A stretch of DNA of 64,000 nucleotides from Marinobacter similis (lineage in GTDB: Bacteria > Pseudomonadota > Gammaproteobacteria > Pseudomonadales > Oleiphilaceae): the NCBI RefSeq assembly GCF_000830985.1, contig NZ_CP007151.1, forward strand, positions 3,534,001 through 3,598,000, read 5' to 3'. The position numbers and the translations under genes were made by a program. This document shows positions 31,676 through 41,826 of this stretch, piece after piece. The notes beneath the pieces were generated by a model that saw only the letters and a program-made list of their open reading frames with translations, was not told the origin of the DNA and searched no databases. Each line of letters begins with the position of its first letter. The first letter of the stretch is position 1.

Positions 31676-31701
31676 ATCAGGGCATTACAGAATGCCCTGA
31701 T
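31676..31701 (-). promoter_or_regulatory. Perfect hairpin just upstream of ampD
   Basis: ATCAGGGCATT, loop CTGT (minus strand), AATGCCCTGAT: an 11-bp perfect stem ending 15 bp before the ampD TTG start. It has no T-run after it, so it is a poor intrinsic terminator. It may instead pause transcription, protect the 5' end of an ampDE transcript or act on translation. Confidence 0.5.
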
Positions 31702-31745
31702 TGAAGCACAAAGACGCCGGCTTGGCTACGACTGCCAGGACGACT

Positions 31746-34104
31746 TCAATCCTTCCGGCTGCTGCGCAGGTTATCGATGATGGATTCCAGGGCCCGGTCG
31801 AAAATCAGGCCGTCATCCAGCAGGGTAATTTCGCTGGCAGCCATGGCTGTTGCCAGGTTCTCGCGGTGATACTCCGCCACTTTAGCGCCGCTACGATTGA
31901 CGAAAATGTACTTGCCAGTGGCCTTGATGAACGCCGCCAGCTTGCAGCGCACCTTGGTGCCGTCTCGGGACAGTTCAATCCACGAGCCAACTCTCAGGCC
32001 ATCCGCACGCTTGAGCCATTCCTCGGCCACCTCCGGTTCAGACTCGGCCGCGTCTGGTGTCACCGGTGCTTGTCTGCCTCAGTCACCGCGCCAGGTGTTG
32101 CCTGCGACAGGGACTCAGCTACGGCGACGGCATCTGCCCTCGCCTCTTCCGCCCCAGTCTCGGCCAAGGGTTCAGACTCTACAAAAGCTTCGGTTTCTAC
32201 CGGCGTTTCTAATGCCGCTTCGGACCTGGCAGGCGCCGTGACCAATTGCTGGAACACATCCACGTGCACTAGCTCCAGGTCACGGATCGCCGAATCAGTG
32301 GCAAACGGATCCCAGGAAATTTCCTGCAGTGCCTGGCGCAGATCATCAACGATGGTCGGAATTGCCCGCAGCAAATCACCGCGGGTGTCTCGGTGACCGG
32401 ATGGGGGTCTACGCTCCACACCAGGCGCTCGGTCAGTGCCCGGGCCTCCGCCCAGCGCTCACCTTCGACACCTTCACGCAGCACTACCCACTGCAGGTAT
32501 TTGTTCCAGGCATCTCGAAGTAAGTCGCTAACCGGTGCTGGCACCTCTCGATCGGCAAGCAGAGCATCCACCACACCGTTGGCGGCGTCAGCGGCCTGCT
32601 CCTGCTTGGCACGTCCCTCTTCGGCATCGCGCAGCCGCTGCTCCACCAGCTCACGTCTACGACGGTCGAGATCCATAAAATGGCTGAAGTCGTCCAGAAG
32701 CTCCTCGAACAAGCCGACGTTGTCGGTGAACTCGTTTAGGATTCGCTCGACCACCGATTCAATCTTGTCTCGCAGCGGATCACGCTGCCCGGAGCGTTTC
32801 TCGGCCCAGCCAATGGCTGACATCGCAAGCTCATTCAGCAGCTTGCGAACCGGGTGACCACCACGATTAAAGAAGTTCCGGTCACTCAGGGCAACCTTCA
32901 AGACTGGAATCTGCAACCGCCCGATCAGGGATTTCATTACCGGATGGAGTTGGCGATCTTCCAGAATAAAATCGAACAGCATGGTCACCAGATTGATGAC
33001 GTCGTTGTCGATCTGCCCAACTTCGTAGGAATTGCCATTATTGGTTGTGAGCGCCGGTGCCAGTTGATCATTCAACGCAACGACCTGACCTTCGCCCCAC
33101 TGGCCACACGTGGCCTGAACCTGGCTCAACCGGGCCATGAGGGCTTCGGTATCCAGATGCCCTTCACTTGGCCCAGGTGTGCGATTTGCCCAGGCCCCAC
33201 CGCCCTGGTGCAACAGTGCACTCAATTCCGAGAAGGTTGCACGCGGTGCAAACTGTTCGCTGTATCCGCCCATATCGACACGAGGCCCGTTCCCACGGCT
33301 CGGGGGTGCCACACCATTTTGCTGTCCGACACTCGAAACCCCGCCATTTGGGGCCACACCCGCCTGAGCACCAACATTGGGAGCTGCCCCCTGACTTGGA
33401 CGAGACTGCCCGACCGGTGCCCGCTTCATGTCCGGCAGAACGCCTTCCGCTACAAGAGTGCGATTGGCTTCCTGATAAAAATCACCCAGGGTATCGGCCA
33501 ACAGGCGATCAAACATCTTCAGCACGACAAGCTTTGCACGGATATCAATGTCCAGATCGGCACAAGCTTCGGCCACACCGCCGCATATCACCTCCGGGCT
33601 CAATGGCATCTGGTTGTCCGCCAGATCCACTTTGGGAACCAGGTGGCTGACCCGCACTAACAGCAGGCGAATCTGGTCGGCATAGCGATTGCGTAACTTA
33701 TTGACCAGGTTGTCGACGGCAACCTGTTGTTCGAGCTGAGAATGATCCACCAGACTGAGGGAATCCTGATCCACCTCACCGAGCGAACCTGAGGACTGGC
33801 GCGGTTTAAACTTGCCAATATCATTGAAGGCCTGGCTGACATACTGCAAAACGGAGACGACCATTGCCTTGCGCTGCAACCGGAGTTCACGCATGGCGTC
33901 AAAGTAGCCGGTCTGGTCAACATTGGTGGCGGCGCGATCGGCCAGTTCAAACAGGGCGTCGTCTGCCCGATCGAAGAAATTTGCCAGGACTTTCTGCAGC
34001 GACTGACCCGATGCGTCACGTAATCGAACCAGCGCCGGCGGCAACGAAAATCGCTGCAGCGGCTTCTGGCCAACCATACTGACAATCTTATTATCGTGCG
34101 CCAT
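31746..34104 (-). CDS. DUF1631 family protein, two frame breaks
   Basis: A large conserved protein of unknown function found between nadC and ampD in pseudomonads and relatives. Restored length is about 786 residues. It is mostly helical, with QRKAMVVSVLQYVSQAFND early, a low-complexity Gly/Pro/Ala/Asn linker at about 245-305, the family core DFILEDRQLHPVMKSLIGRL and DRNFFNRGGHPVRKLLNEL, and a C-terminal domain ending RESNLATAMA-like (HRENLATAMAASEI). Breaks lie near 32403 (a C5 run, expected C6) and near 32070 (AAGCACCGG, expected AAGGCACCGG). The ATG at 34104 has CCGGAG 8 bp upstream; an upstream in-frame ATG was not chosen. No signal peptide or membrane segment is seen. Confidence 0.8.
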
Positions 34105-34326
34105 TGAACTGCTCCGGGCCTGATCGCGCGAGTGCGTAACGTGTTCTGTCACTTCATAATACGAGCTGCCCACGTCAGCTTGTGTCAGATTATGTCACCT
34201 TTTGTTTAGATCAGACGCTGTTCACAGTTTAGCAGTTTGCCACCGGCGGATTGGCGAATGCCGTTCAGGCCTATAGAATCCCCACCCATATTGAAGTTTC
34301 ACCCCGATGCCAACGGACCCAATGCC

Positions 34327-35165
<839 letters not shown>

Positions 35166-35501
35166 TCAGCCTCCGGACAGAAGCTGATCAATTTCCTCAA
35201 GGGCCTGGATCAGGCTCTTGCCGGATTCAGGCCGAGGACGAAAATACTCTTCAGCCATGGGCGCCATGCCGGACACCTCCGGCAGCGGGTGCTCCTGCTC
35301 GATGATCACCTTCATCCGTTCCACAAACACGAACTGCAGCCACTGGGTAAATTCCAGGGTATCGATACAGAACGGCTGGGTACTCTGAAACGCCTCGGGG
35401 GATGGCCTTTCAGCCTCCCACATCCCCAGCTGTCGCAGTTCCATCTCGATCTGTAGCAGGCTGTCGGCAACCTGCCCTATGTGGTCTCGCGGTTCGGTCA
35501 T
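35166..35501 (-). CDS. yqcC: YqcC family protein
   Basis: Small conserved protein of about 111 residues, function unknown; in enterobacteria it is encoded beside the tRNA pseudouridine synthase gene truC, but not here. It is all helical, with the typical HIGQVADSLLQIEMELRQLGMWE start, the FCIDTLEFTQWLQFVFVERM core and a C-terminal helix ALEEIDQLLSGG. It begins 12 bp after the ParA-like gene on the same strand and shares no gap with nadC at the other end. Confidence 0.85.
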   Translation of the reverse strand: MTEPRDHIGQVADSLLQIEMELRQLGMWEAERPSPEAFQSTQPFCIDTLEFTQWLQFVFVERMKVIIEQEHPLPEVSGMAPMAEEYFRPRPESGKSLIQALEEIDQLLSGG

Positions 35502-35513
35502 GGCGGGTCTTCT

Positions 35514-36311
35514 CTAATCGGCCAGGGGCGCCAGTTCCACCTTCTCGCCATGCAGTACACTGAACAGGTCTTCATACTGGCGAGTCAGGGGGTGCTTGGG
35601 CGCCATGTGAATGAGTGGCTGACGGCTCTGGTGCGACTCTTTCATCTTGACCGAGCTCGACAGGCGCACCGGCAGAACCGGCAGGCCTTCTTCCGTCAAC
35701 TCACGAACCAGCTGCTTGGGCAGGCTGGCGCGGGGCTGGAACTGGTTGGCAACAATGCCTTCCACCACCAGGTCTTCATTGTGGTCTTCCTGCAGATCAC
35801 GGATTTCGTTCAGGATGTTATACAACGCCTGACGCGAGAAATCGTCGCAATCGAACGGAATCAGACAGCGTTGGGCGGCAATCAGCGCTGACCGGGTATA
35901 AAAGTTAAGGGCCGGGGCGGTATCAATGTAGATTGCGTCAAAGCTTTCGCCCAGCTTCTTCAGTGCTTCGCGCAGCTTGTAAATCTTGTGCTTGGCCTCA
36001 AGCTTTCGCTCCAGGAAGTCCAGTTCCGGGCTGGACGGCATCACGAACAAGTTGTCATAGGGCGTGGCATGTACGAATTCGTCCGGGCGACGATTAAAGA
36101 CCGTGAACGCTACCGTCTGTTCGAGCATGTCTGCCACGGTATCCCGGAGTTCACTGGCGGGCTTGCCCAACAGGTAGTGGGTTGAGTTGCCCTGGGGATC
36201 CAGATCCACCACCAACGTCCGTTTGCCACGGGCTGCACTGATTGCAGCCAAATTACAGGTGATGCTGGATTTACCAACGCCGCCTTTTTGATTGAATACA
36301 ACCCGTCTCAT
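35514..36311 (-). CDS. ParA/MinD-type ATPase
   Basis: A 265-residue deviant-Walker ATPase: KGGVGKSS at about 9-16 with the signature lysine KGG, and DLDPQGNST as the switch/Walker A' region, then IDTAPALNFYTRSAL. This is the orphan ParA group found next to yqcC/hda in related genomes; no parB partner or parS site is seen nearby, so it is not the chromosomal ParA. Such proteins position cell components such as chemoreceptor arrays or plasmid-like cargo; the cargo here is unknown. The gene starts directly at MRRVVFNQKGGVGKSS. It may be cotranscribed with yqcC and follows hda by 45 bp. Confidence 0.85.
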   Translation of the reverse strand: MRRVVFNQKGGVGKSSITCNLAAISAARGKRTLVVDLDPQGNSTHYLLGKPASELRDTVADMLEQTVAFTVFNRRPDEFVHATPYDNLFVMPSSPELDFLERKLEAKHKIYKLREALKKLGESFDAIYIDTAPALNFYTRSALIAAQRCLIPFDCDDFSRQALYNILNEIRDLQEDHNEDLVVEGIVANQFQPRASLPKQLVRELTEEGLPVLPVRLSSSVKMKESHQSRQPLIHMAPKHPLTRQYEDLFSVLHGEKVELAPLAD

Positions 36312-36356
36312 CTAGTCTCTCCCTTGCACGCTTTGTAGTTGTGGGCGAACTTCCGT

Positions 36357-37055
36357 TTACCAACCCATCACGGTCTTCACGAACGGAATGGTCAGCCTGC
36401 GCTGAGCCTGAAGCGAATTTTCATCCAGAGTATCCAGAATTGCCAGCAAATCTCCAAGCCGACGCGGCGCGCGGCGCATGATGAAGGTGGCAACGTCGTC
36501 CCCGATCACCAGGCCGCGCTGCTCGGCACGGGCCATAAGGATACGCAGACGGTCACCATCACGGTAGATACCAAGCTGGATCAACAATCCGTGGGAAAGT
36601 CTGGACACCAGGTCGGGAAGTTTGAATGGTGTTGCTGTCGGCACCTCCGACAAACTCACGATAAGCAGCCCACCGCGATCCTGAACCCGATTATAGAGAT
36701 GGAAGACCGCCTCTTCCCAGGCCGGCTGGCCAGCGATGCGGTCAAGGTCGTCGAGGCAAATAACGTCGGCGCCGTCGAGGCCGGCCAGAGCCTCGGGGCC
36801 GAAAGGCTCCAGTTCGGCAATGCTGATGCACACCGCCAGAGTGCCACGATGCTCGGCATCGTGGCAGGCAGCCTGCAGCAGATGACTTTTGCCGGTATCG
36901 GAATCGCCGCAGATGACCACCACCGGAATCCCCCGGGGCTGACTGCAGACCGCCTTCAGACGTGAGGCGGCATCGGCGTTTCGGTCACCGTGAAAGTTGC
37001 CAAATCGGGCATCGTCCCGGAGTTTGATACCCAGGGGTAGCTGTGACGCACTCAC
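36357..37055 (-). CDS. hda: DnaA regulatory inactivator Hda
   Basis: AAA+ protein that, with the DNA-loaded sliding clamp, stimulates hydrolysis of DnaA-ATP and prevents re-initiation. The 232-residue product starts with a clamp-binding motif, QLPLGIKL at residues 5-12, then FHGDRNADAASRLK, Walker A GDSDTGKSHLL, Walker B VICLDDLD and the sensor region RRAPRRLGDLLAILDTLD. The GTG at 37055 overlaps the stop of the upstream phosphatidyltransferase gene (GTGA) and places the clamp motif at the N-terminus, so I prefer it over upstream alternatives. Confidence 0.92.
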   Translation of the reverse strand: MSASQLPLGIKLRDDARFGNFHGDRNADAASRLKAVCSQPRGIPVVVICGDSDTGKSHLLQAACHDAEHRGTLAVCISIAELEPFGPEALAGLDGADVICLDDLDRIAGQPAWEEAVFHLYNRVQDRGGLLIVSLSEVPTATPFKLPDLVSRLSHGLLIQLGIYRDGDRLRILMARAEQRGLVIGDDVATFIMRRAPRRLGDLLAILDTLDENSLQAQRRLTIPFVKTVMGW

Positions 37056-37612
37056 GACCGCCTGGCCCTCCAGGCCCGCAGGCCCCATACCATCAGGTAG
37101 TGCCCGCCGCTGAAGATGGCCGAAATGGCCACCATCAATATGCCCACGTCCATGACCCAGGGCTGCATCGGCAGACCCGCCAACAGGACGATGATGGCCA
37201 GCACCACCAGAATCTGGATGAAGGTGTTCAGTTTGCCCGGGAGACTGGGCTCCATATCAAAGCGTCCGATACCGTAGTGATAAGCCAGGGCGCCGCCAAC
37301 GATAAGTAGATCGCGGCCAAGCACCAGAATGAATAACCAGACCGGCAACACCTCGGTCAGCGTGAGCATCAGGTAGGCGGTCAGCAACAGGGCCTTGTCC
37401 GCCAGTGGGTCGGCCACCGCACCAAACCGTGAGCGCCAATTGAAGTGGCGCGCCAGGAAGCCATCGAAGGCGTCGGTGGCAGCCGCGACAACGAAGATTA
37501 GCAGCGCAAGCCGATAATTTGCGGTCAGCAGACCGCTTGCAAAGGGAGCAATCAGCAGGATGCGCAAAAACGTCAGGGCATTGGGAATCCAACGCCAGCG
37601 TTCCAAACTCAC
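37052..37612 (-). CDS. CDP-alcohol phosphatidyltransferase family protein
   Basis: Membrane enzyme that joins a CDP-linked lipid to an alcohol, as in phosphatidylglycerophosphate or cardiolipin-type synthesis. The 186 residues have the full family motif, DAFDGFLARHFNWRSRFGAVADPLADK (first part DAFDGFLAR, then GAVADPLAD), which supplies the metal-binding aspartates. About five membrane helices follow the PNALTFLRILLIAPF start. The substrate is not decidable; the genuine pgsA usually sits next to uvrC, so this is a paralogue. It overlaps hda by four bases and follows the DUF2066 gene by 21 bp. Confidence 0.85.
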   Translation of the reverse strand: MSLERWRWIPNALTFLRILLIAPFASGLLTANYRLALLIFVVAAATDAFDGFLARHFNWRSRFGAVADPLADKALLLTAYLMLTLTEVLPVWLFILVLGRDLLIVGGALAYHYGIGRFDMEPSLPGKLNTFIQILVVLAIIVLLAGLPMQPWVMDVGILMVAISAIFSGGHYLMVWGLRAWRARRS

Positions 37613-37633
37613 AAGGCTCCCTCCGGTAGTGCC

Positions 37634-39019
37634 TTACTTTTCAGCACTCTCTCCAGCACTCTCGCCAGCAGTCTCGCCAGCGCCATCGCTGATCCGGGGC
37701 GTTGACTGCCACCGATAATACAGCACCTGATACAGGGATTCGAACGCCTGTTCAGCCTCATCCTCATCCACCGGCATAGGCTGGTAGGTGAACATCGACT
37801 GGCCACCCTTCTCACTATCACCCTCAGATTGACCACTAGCCTCGGCGCCCTGCTCTGTAGATTCGGCCTCAGTTTGACCCGAAGCTGACTGGGCAGGCTC
37901 TTGCGCTGGCGCCGCGGTCTTGGGCTCCGGGGACGCTGTGGCCGGCTCGCGAGGCTCGGCTTCCAGCGGCACGAAACGGGGATCCAATGCGATGTATTCC
38001 TTGAGCTGGTCGAGCTCGCCGGAGAATGCGACGCGAAGCGTCAGCTGATCGCCTTTAACCCGGGAGGCACCGGCACTGAGCACGGGAGTCAGACCTTCGA
38101 GCACCTTGGTAACCTTGCCATAGTCCGCCAGGGAGGAAGCGCCCTTCAGCACGATATCCACCTGAGGCGACTCGGCCACCTTGCCTGCGGCCACGGCATA
38201 GCGATCAGCGTAACGTTCGGCCCAGCGGTTGATGACGGTTTGCGCCAGGGCCTCTGGGCTGTCAGCGGTAACCGATTCTTCACCACCGTCCATGGCCATG
38301 CCATCAAAAACCCAGCCCGCGCGCCATTGACCTCCGCTGCGATTCACCCGCACCAGCGCCATGATATCCTGATCCAGATCTCCTGAGGCCTTGCGGATGC
38401 GGTTGACAAACTGGCCCCACAAATCCGACAGGAGTTCCCGGTCGCCACTGAATTTTGCAGGTGGCAGTGCCACCGGAAGTCCACGCTCCTGCGCGGCCTG
38501 GTCAAACGCCTGCTGCCAGATAACGGACACCTGGCGGCTGGCTCCGGTGCCAGAAGCTTTATCGGTAATCAGTGTGCGCGTGCCACGGTCTTCAACCGCA
38601 ACCCAGGCCAACGTGAGGGGGCGATTGGCGCCCCACACCGGCGCGTTGATGGACGCCAGGGCACGATTAACTCCGACAGCACCGAATGCCATACGAAGCC
38701 GGTTTTCGCCGGTTTCACCGCGCAGGTACTGGTACGACAGCAGCAGCGACTCGGCGTCGGCAAGCAACGCTTCAATACCTTCTTGCTCCAGCACCTCCCG
38801 GGTGCCGGACACTCTTACGAACACTCGCGCCAGGCCGTCAGCGTAGCCCGCCGCCAGTTCGTTGGGTGAGGAACCAACCACCGGCACCTCCACGTTATAG
38901 AGTCCTGATACAGTCACCGCCGCGACGGGGGCGCATAAAGACGCAACCATAAGCCCCAGCAATGCAAGCCACGCTACCGGTCCGGACTGGCGTGCCGTTT
39001 TTCGTCCTGATACTGACAT
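37634..39019 (-). CDS. DUF2066 domain exported protein
   Basis: About 461 residues, function unknown, conserved between purM and hda in pseudomonad-like genomes. The N-terminus has a signal peptide (WLALLGLMVASLCAPVAAVTV). The DUF2066 region covers about 30-370, with YNVEVPVVGSSPNELAAGYADGLARVFVRVSG and NRPLTLAWVAVEDRG. The tail (about 380-461) is rich in Glu, Ala, Ser and Gln, including short tandem AGES units coded by a 12-bp repeat at about 37641-37682. The ATG at 39019 has CAGGGTG upstream; ATGs further upstream add residues that would precede the signal peptide. It is divergent from purM. Confidence 0.82.
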   Translation of the reverse strand: MSVSGRKTARQSGPVAWLALLGLMVASLCAPVAAVTVSGLYNVEVPVVGSSPNELAAGYADGLARVFVRVSGTREVLEQEGIEALLADAESLLLSYQYLRGETGENRLRMAFGAVGVNRALASINAPVWGANRPLTLAWVAVEDRGTRTLITDKASGTGASRQVSVIWQQAFDQAAQERGLPVALPPAKFSGDRELLSDLWGQFVNRIRKASGDLDQDIMALVRVNRSGGQWRAGWVFDGMAMDGGEESVTADSPEALAQTVINRWAERYADRYAVAAGKVAESPQVDIVLKGASSLADYGKVTKVLEGLTPVLSAGASRVKGDQLTLRVAFSGELDQLKEYIALDPRFVPLEAEPREPATASPEPKTAAPAQEPAQSASGQTEAESTEQGAEASGQSEGDSEKGGQSMFTYQPMPVDEDEAEQAFESLYQVLYYRWQSTPRISDGAGETAGESAGESAEK

Positions 39020-39165
39020 GAAACACCCTGCAGTTCGCATGAATGGCGCATAGGATACACCATGGCCAGAAGTGTGAGTAGCGGGCCCGAGTTTCATAAA
39101 AGCAATAATGCCAAAGCCTTGGCCGCGCCGCACTTTGCCGCAGACACCATAGGGGGAATAACAGG

Positions 39166-39194
39166 TTGGAGCGCCTCACCTCACCTGTTAAAAT
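39166..39194 (+). promoter_or_regulatory. Candidate extended -10 promoter for purMN
   Basis: TTGGAG (39166-39171), 17-bp spacer, TAAAAT (39189-39194) preceded by TG at 39186-39187. It lies 38 bp upstream of the purM ATG. No purine-riboswitch-like fold is visible between it and the gene; a PurR-type palindrome was not evident. Confidence 0.55.
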
Positions 39195-39232
39195 CCGCCG
39201 CCTTACCCATTGGCCAACGGTGAAAGCACACC

Positions 39233-40297
39233 ATGAGCGAACAGAAGCCCTCCCTGACCTACCGCGATGCCGGCGTTGACATTGACGCAGGCAACGAACT
39301 CGTAAACCGCATCAAGCAGACTGCCGCGCGCACCAAGCGCCCGGAAGTGCTAGGCGGCCTGGGCGGGTTTGGCGCCATGGTCTCCATCCCTGCTGGATAC
39401 AAGGAGCCAGTCCTGGTATCCGGAACTGATGGCGTGGGCACAAAGCTGCGCTTGGCCATGCAGCTGCAAAAGCACGACAGCATCGGCATCGATCTGGTGG
39501 CCATGTGTGTGAACGACCTGATCGTGGGTGGTGCCGAGCCTCTGTTTTTCCTGGATTACTACGCTACCGGCAAGCTCAACGTCGACGTTGCTACCCAGGT
39601 TGTGGAAGGCATTGGCGAGGGCTGTGAACAGTCTGGCTGCGCCCTGGTAGGTGGTGAAACCGCGGAAATGCCGGGCATGTACGAAGGCGACGACTACGAT
39701 CTGGCTGGCTTCTGCGTTGGTATCGCCGAGCGCGCTGACATCATCGACGGCAGCCAGGTCCAGAGCGGCGACGTACTGCTGGCGCTGGGCTCCTCGGGCC
39801 CCCACTCCAACGGCTATTCGCTGATTCGCAAGATCATCGACGTCAGCAACGCTGATCTGGACCAGCCCATGGGCGATACTACCCTGGCCAATGCGTTAAT
39901 GGCTCCGACCCGAATTTACGTAAAAAACCTGCTGCAGCTGATCCGCCAGGTGGATGTACGCGCCATGTCCCACATCACCGGCGGCGGCCTGCCAGAAAAT
40001 ATTCCCCGGGTGCTGCCGAACGGCTGTGTGGCGGCGATCGACACCGCCAGCTGGACCCTGCCCCCGGTTTTCCAGTGGCTCAAGGAAGCCGGCGGTGTTG
40101 CTGACGAAGAAATGTACCGCACCTTTAACTGCGGCGTTGGCATGATTGTCTGCGTGCCGGCCGAGCAAAAAGACCTGGCACTGGACACCCTGAAAGCACA
40201 GGGCGAAAACGCCTGGCAGGTCGGCGTAGTTGAAAGCGCTGATAACCTCGACGACGAACCGACTGTGCGCTATGCACCGGGACTTGTGTCGGCATGA
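39233..40297 (+). CDS. purM: Phosphoribosylformylglycinamidine cyclo-ligase
   Basis: Closes the imidazole ring to aminoimidazole ribotide in purine synthesis. The 354-residue product has [18 protein letters not shown] at the start, [51 protein letters not shown] and [17 protein letters not shown], all ATP-grasp-like PurM-superfamily signatures. The sequence is uninterrupted. Its stop overlaps the purN start (ATGA). Confidence 0.97.
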   Translation: MSEQKPSLTYRDAGVDIDAGNELVNRIKQTAARTKRPEVLGGLGGFGAMVSIPAGYKEPVLVSGTDGVGTKLRLAMQLQKHDSIGIDLVAMCVNDLIVGGAEPLFFLDYYATGKLNVDVATQVVEGIGEGCEQSGCALVGGETAEMPGMYEGDDYDLAGFCVGIAERADIIDGSQVQSGDVLLALGSSGPHSNGYSLIRKIIDVSNADLDQPMGDTTLANALMAPTRIYVKNLLQLIRQVDVRAMSHITGGGLPENIPRVLPNGCVAAIDTASWTLPPVFQWLKEAGGVADEEMYRTFNCGVGMIVCVPAEQKDLALDTLKAQGENAWQVGVVESADNLDDEPTVRYAPGLVSA

Positions 40298-40956
40298 ATG
40301 CAGATCAGCCTCCCGTGCCAACCATTCTCGTGCTGGCTTCCGGCAGCGGCACCAATCTGCAGGCGCTGATTGAGGCCAGCCGGGAGCGGGATTTCCCGGG
40401 CCAGATCGCTGCGGTTGGCTGCAACAGGCCAAACGCCTTCGCACTGGAACGCGCGTCCCAGGCTCACATCGAAACCTTCGTAGTGGACCACACGAAATAC
40501 GACTCCCGGGACGAGTTCGATGGTGCCCTTATGCAGGAAATCCGGCGCCACAACCCCGATCTGGTGGTGCTGGCCGGCTTTATGCGGATCCTGACCACGG
40601 ACTTTGTTCGTGCCTTCCGCGGCCAGCTCCTCAACATCCATCCGTCTCTGCTGCCGAAATACACCGGCCTGAACACCCACCAGAGAGCCCTGGATGCCGG
40701 CGACACTCTGCACGGCGTGTCGGTGCACTTTGTCACTGAGGAGCTCGATGGCGGCCCGGTCATTGCCCAGGCAGAGGTTGCCGTGGCACCGGGTGACACG
40801 ACCGAGAGTCTGGCGGAAAAAGTCCAGGAAAAGGAACACATCCTGTACCCGATCGTTGTACGCTGGTTTTGCGAAGGCCGCATTCAGCTGGGCAGCGATT
40901 ACGTTACCTTCGACGGTGAATTACTGAAAAAACCAATGCGGTTGCCTGATAACTGA
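40294..40956 (+). CDS. purN: Phosphoribosylglycinamide formyltransferase
   Basis: Transfers a formyl group from 10-formyl-tetrahydrofolate to glycinamide ribotide. The 220 residues show the GART start [16 protein letters not shown], the catalytic Asn-His in [33 protein letters not shown] and the conserved Asp of the active site within that stretch. Slightly longer than the ~212 residues usual in E. coli, through its ends. It is translationally coupled to purM. Confidence 0.97.
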   Translation: MNADQPPVPTILVLASGSGTNLQALIEASRERDFPGQIAAVGCNRPNAFALERASQAHIETFVVDHTKYDSRDEFDGALMQEIRRHNPDLVVLAGFMRILTTDFVRAFRGQLLNIHPSLLPKYTGLNTHQRALDAGDTLHGVSVHFVTEELDGGPVIAQAEVAVAPGDTTESLAEKVQEKEHILYPIVVRWFCEGRIQLGSDYVTFDGELLKKPMRLPDN

Positions 40957-41043
40957 GTCGCACCCTGAACGTATTGTCATCTTGCACTATCGGGTAACCC
41001 GCTAAACTGTCGCCATAAAAGACAGCTTTTCCAGGGTTACGAT

Positions 41044-41826
41044 ATGCATTTGAATCGAACGACCACAAAATCCTTCACCGGCCGAACCGCCATACTGCTG
41101 ACCCTTGCGCTGTTCTCGGCTCCCACCCTGGCCAGCGAGCCTTCTAAAGAAACCCAGCCGTCTAAGGACGCCCGGCAACCTGGCGTCGAACTTGCTCCCT
41201 ATGAGGTCACCTACACCGCGGCCATGGACAAGGGCATCACCCTGAACGGCACCGCCAAGCGGACACTGACCAAAAAAGACGGGAACGTCTGGCTGTACCG
41301 GACCGATGTGGATTCGTTCATCGCCAATATTGATGAGTCCCTGATCCTGAAATGGGAAAACAACCAGGTTATCCCGCTGCGATACCGTTACCGGCTCTCG
41401 GGCTTCCTGATCAAGGATCGCGAACAGAGCATTGATTTCGATTGGGATGCCGGAGTCGCCACCGGCAAGGATGAGGGCGAGCCGTTCAAACTGGAGCTTC
41501 GTGAAGGCGCGCTGGACCCGCTGGGGTTCCAGTTGCAGCTGAGCCAGGATATCAAATCCGGCAAGCGCGATATCACCTATCAGGTGATTGATGGCGACGA
41601 TTACGATGAGGACCGATTCGCCGTACTCGATCAGGAGCCCATGAAAACCAATCGGGGCTCCATCATCACGCTGAAAGCCGAGAAAGTACGGGATGAAGGT
41701 TCCAAGCGCGAAACCCTGATGTGGTTCGCGCCGGACGAAGACTTCCTGCTGGTGCGACTGCTCCAGACCGAACCCGATGGCAGCCGCTACGAGCTCAGGC
41801 TGAACCGGTCAGACCTCGGCGGTTAA
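41044..41826 (+). CDS. DUF3108 exported protein
   Basis: About 260 residues, function unknown, found beside purN in pseudomonads. A signal peptide (TAILLTLALFSAPTLASE, cleavage near residue 31) precedes a charged linker and a single beta-rich domain with APYEVTYTAAMDKGITLNGTAKRTL, LRYRYRLSGFLIKDREQSIDFDWD, and WFAPDEDFLLVRLLQTEPDG. This is the lipocalin-like DUF3108 pattern. Its stop overlaps that of convergent avtA in a shared TTAA. Confidence 0.85.
   Translation: MHLNRTTTKSFTGRTAILLTLALFSAPTLASEPSKETQPSKDARQPGVELAPYEVTYTAAMDKGITLNGTAKRTLTKKDGNVWLYRTDVDSFIANIDESLILKWENNQVIPLRYRYRLSGFLIKDREQSIDFDWDAGVATGKDEGEPFKLELREGALDPLGFQLQLSQDIKSGKRDITYQVIDGDDYDEDRFAVLDQEPMKTNRGSIITLKAEKVRDEGSKRETLMWFAPDEDFLLVRLLQTEPDGSRYELRLNRSDLGG

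Noticed and set aside
35514..36311. Chromosome partition ParA
   Set aside because: No parB or parS nearby, no gidA-gidB-parAB context; the gene sits with yqcC and hda, so it is an orphan ParA-type ATPase.
37641..37682. Short 12-bp tandem units as a phase-variable repeat
   Set aside because: Only about three imperfect units, length a multiple of three, inside the acidic tail of the DUF2066 protein; change in copy number would not shift the frame.
39020..39232. Purine riboswitch upstream of purM
   Set aside because: Only about 40 bases lie between the candidate promoter and purM, too few for a purine aptamer, and no paired three-way junction is visible.
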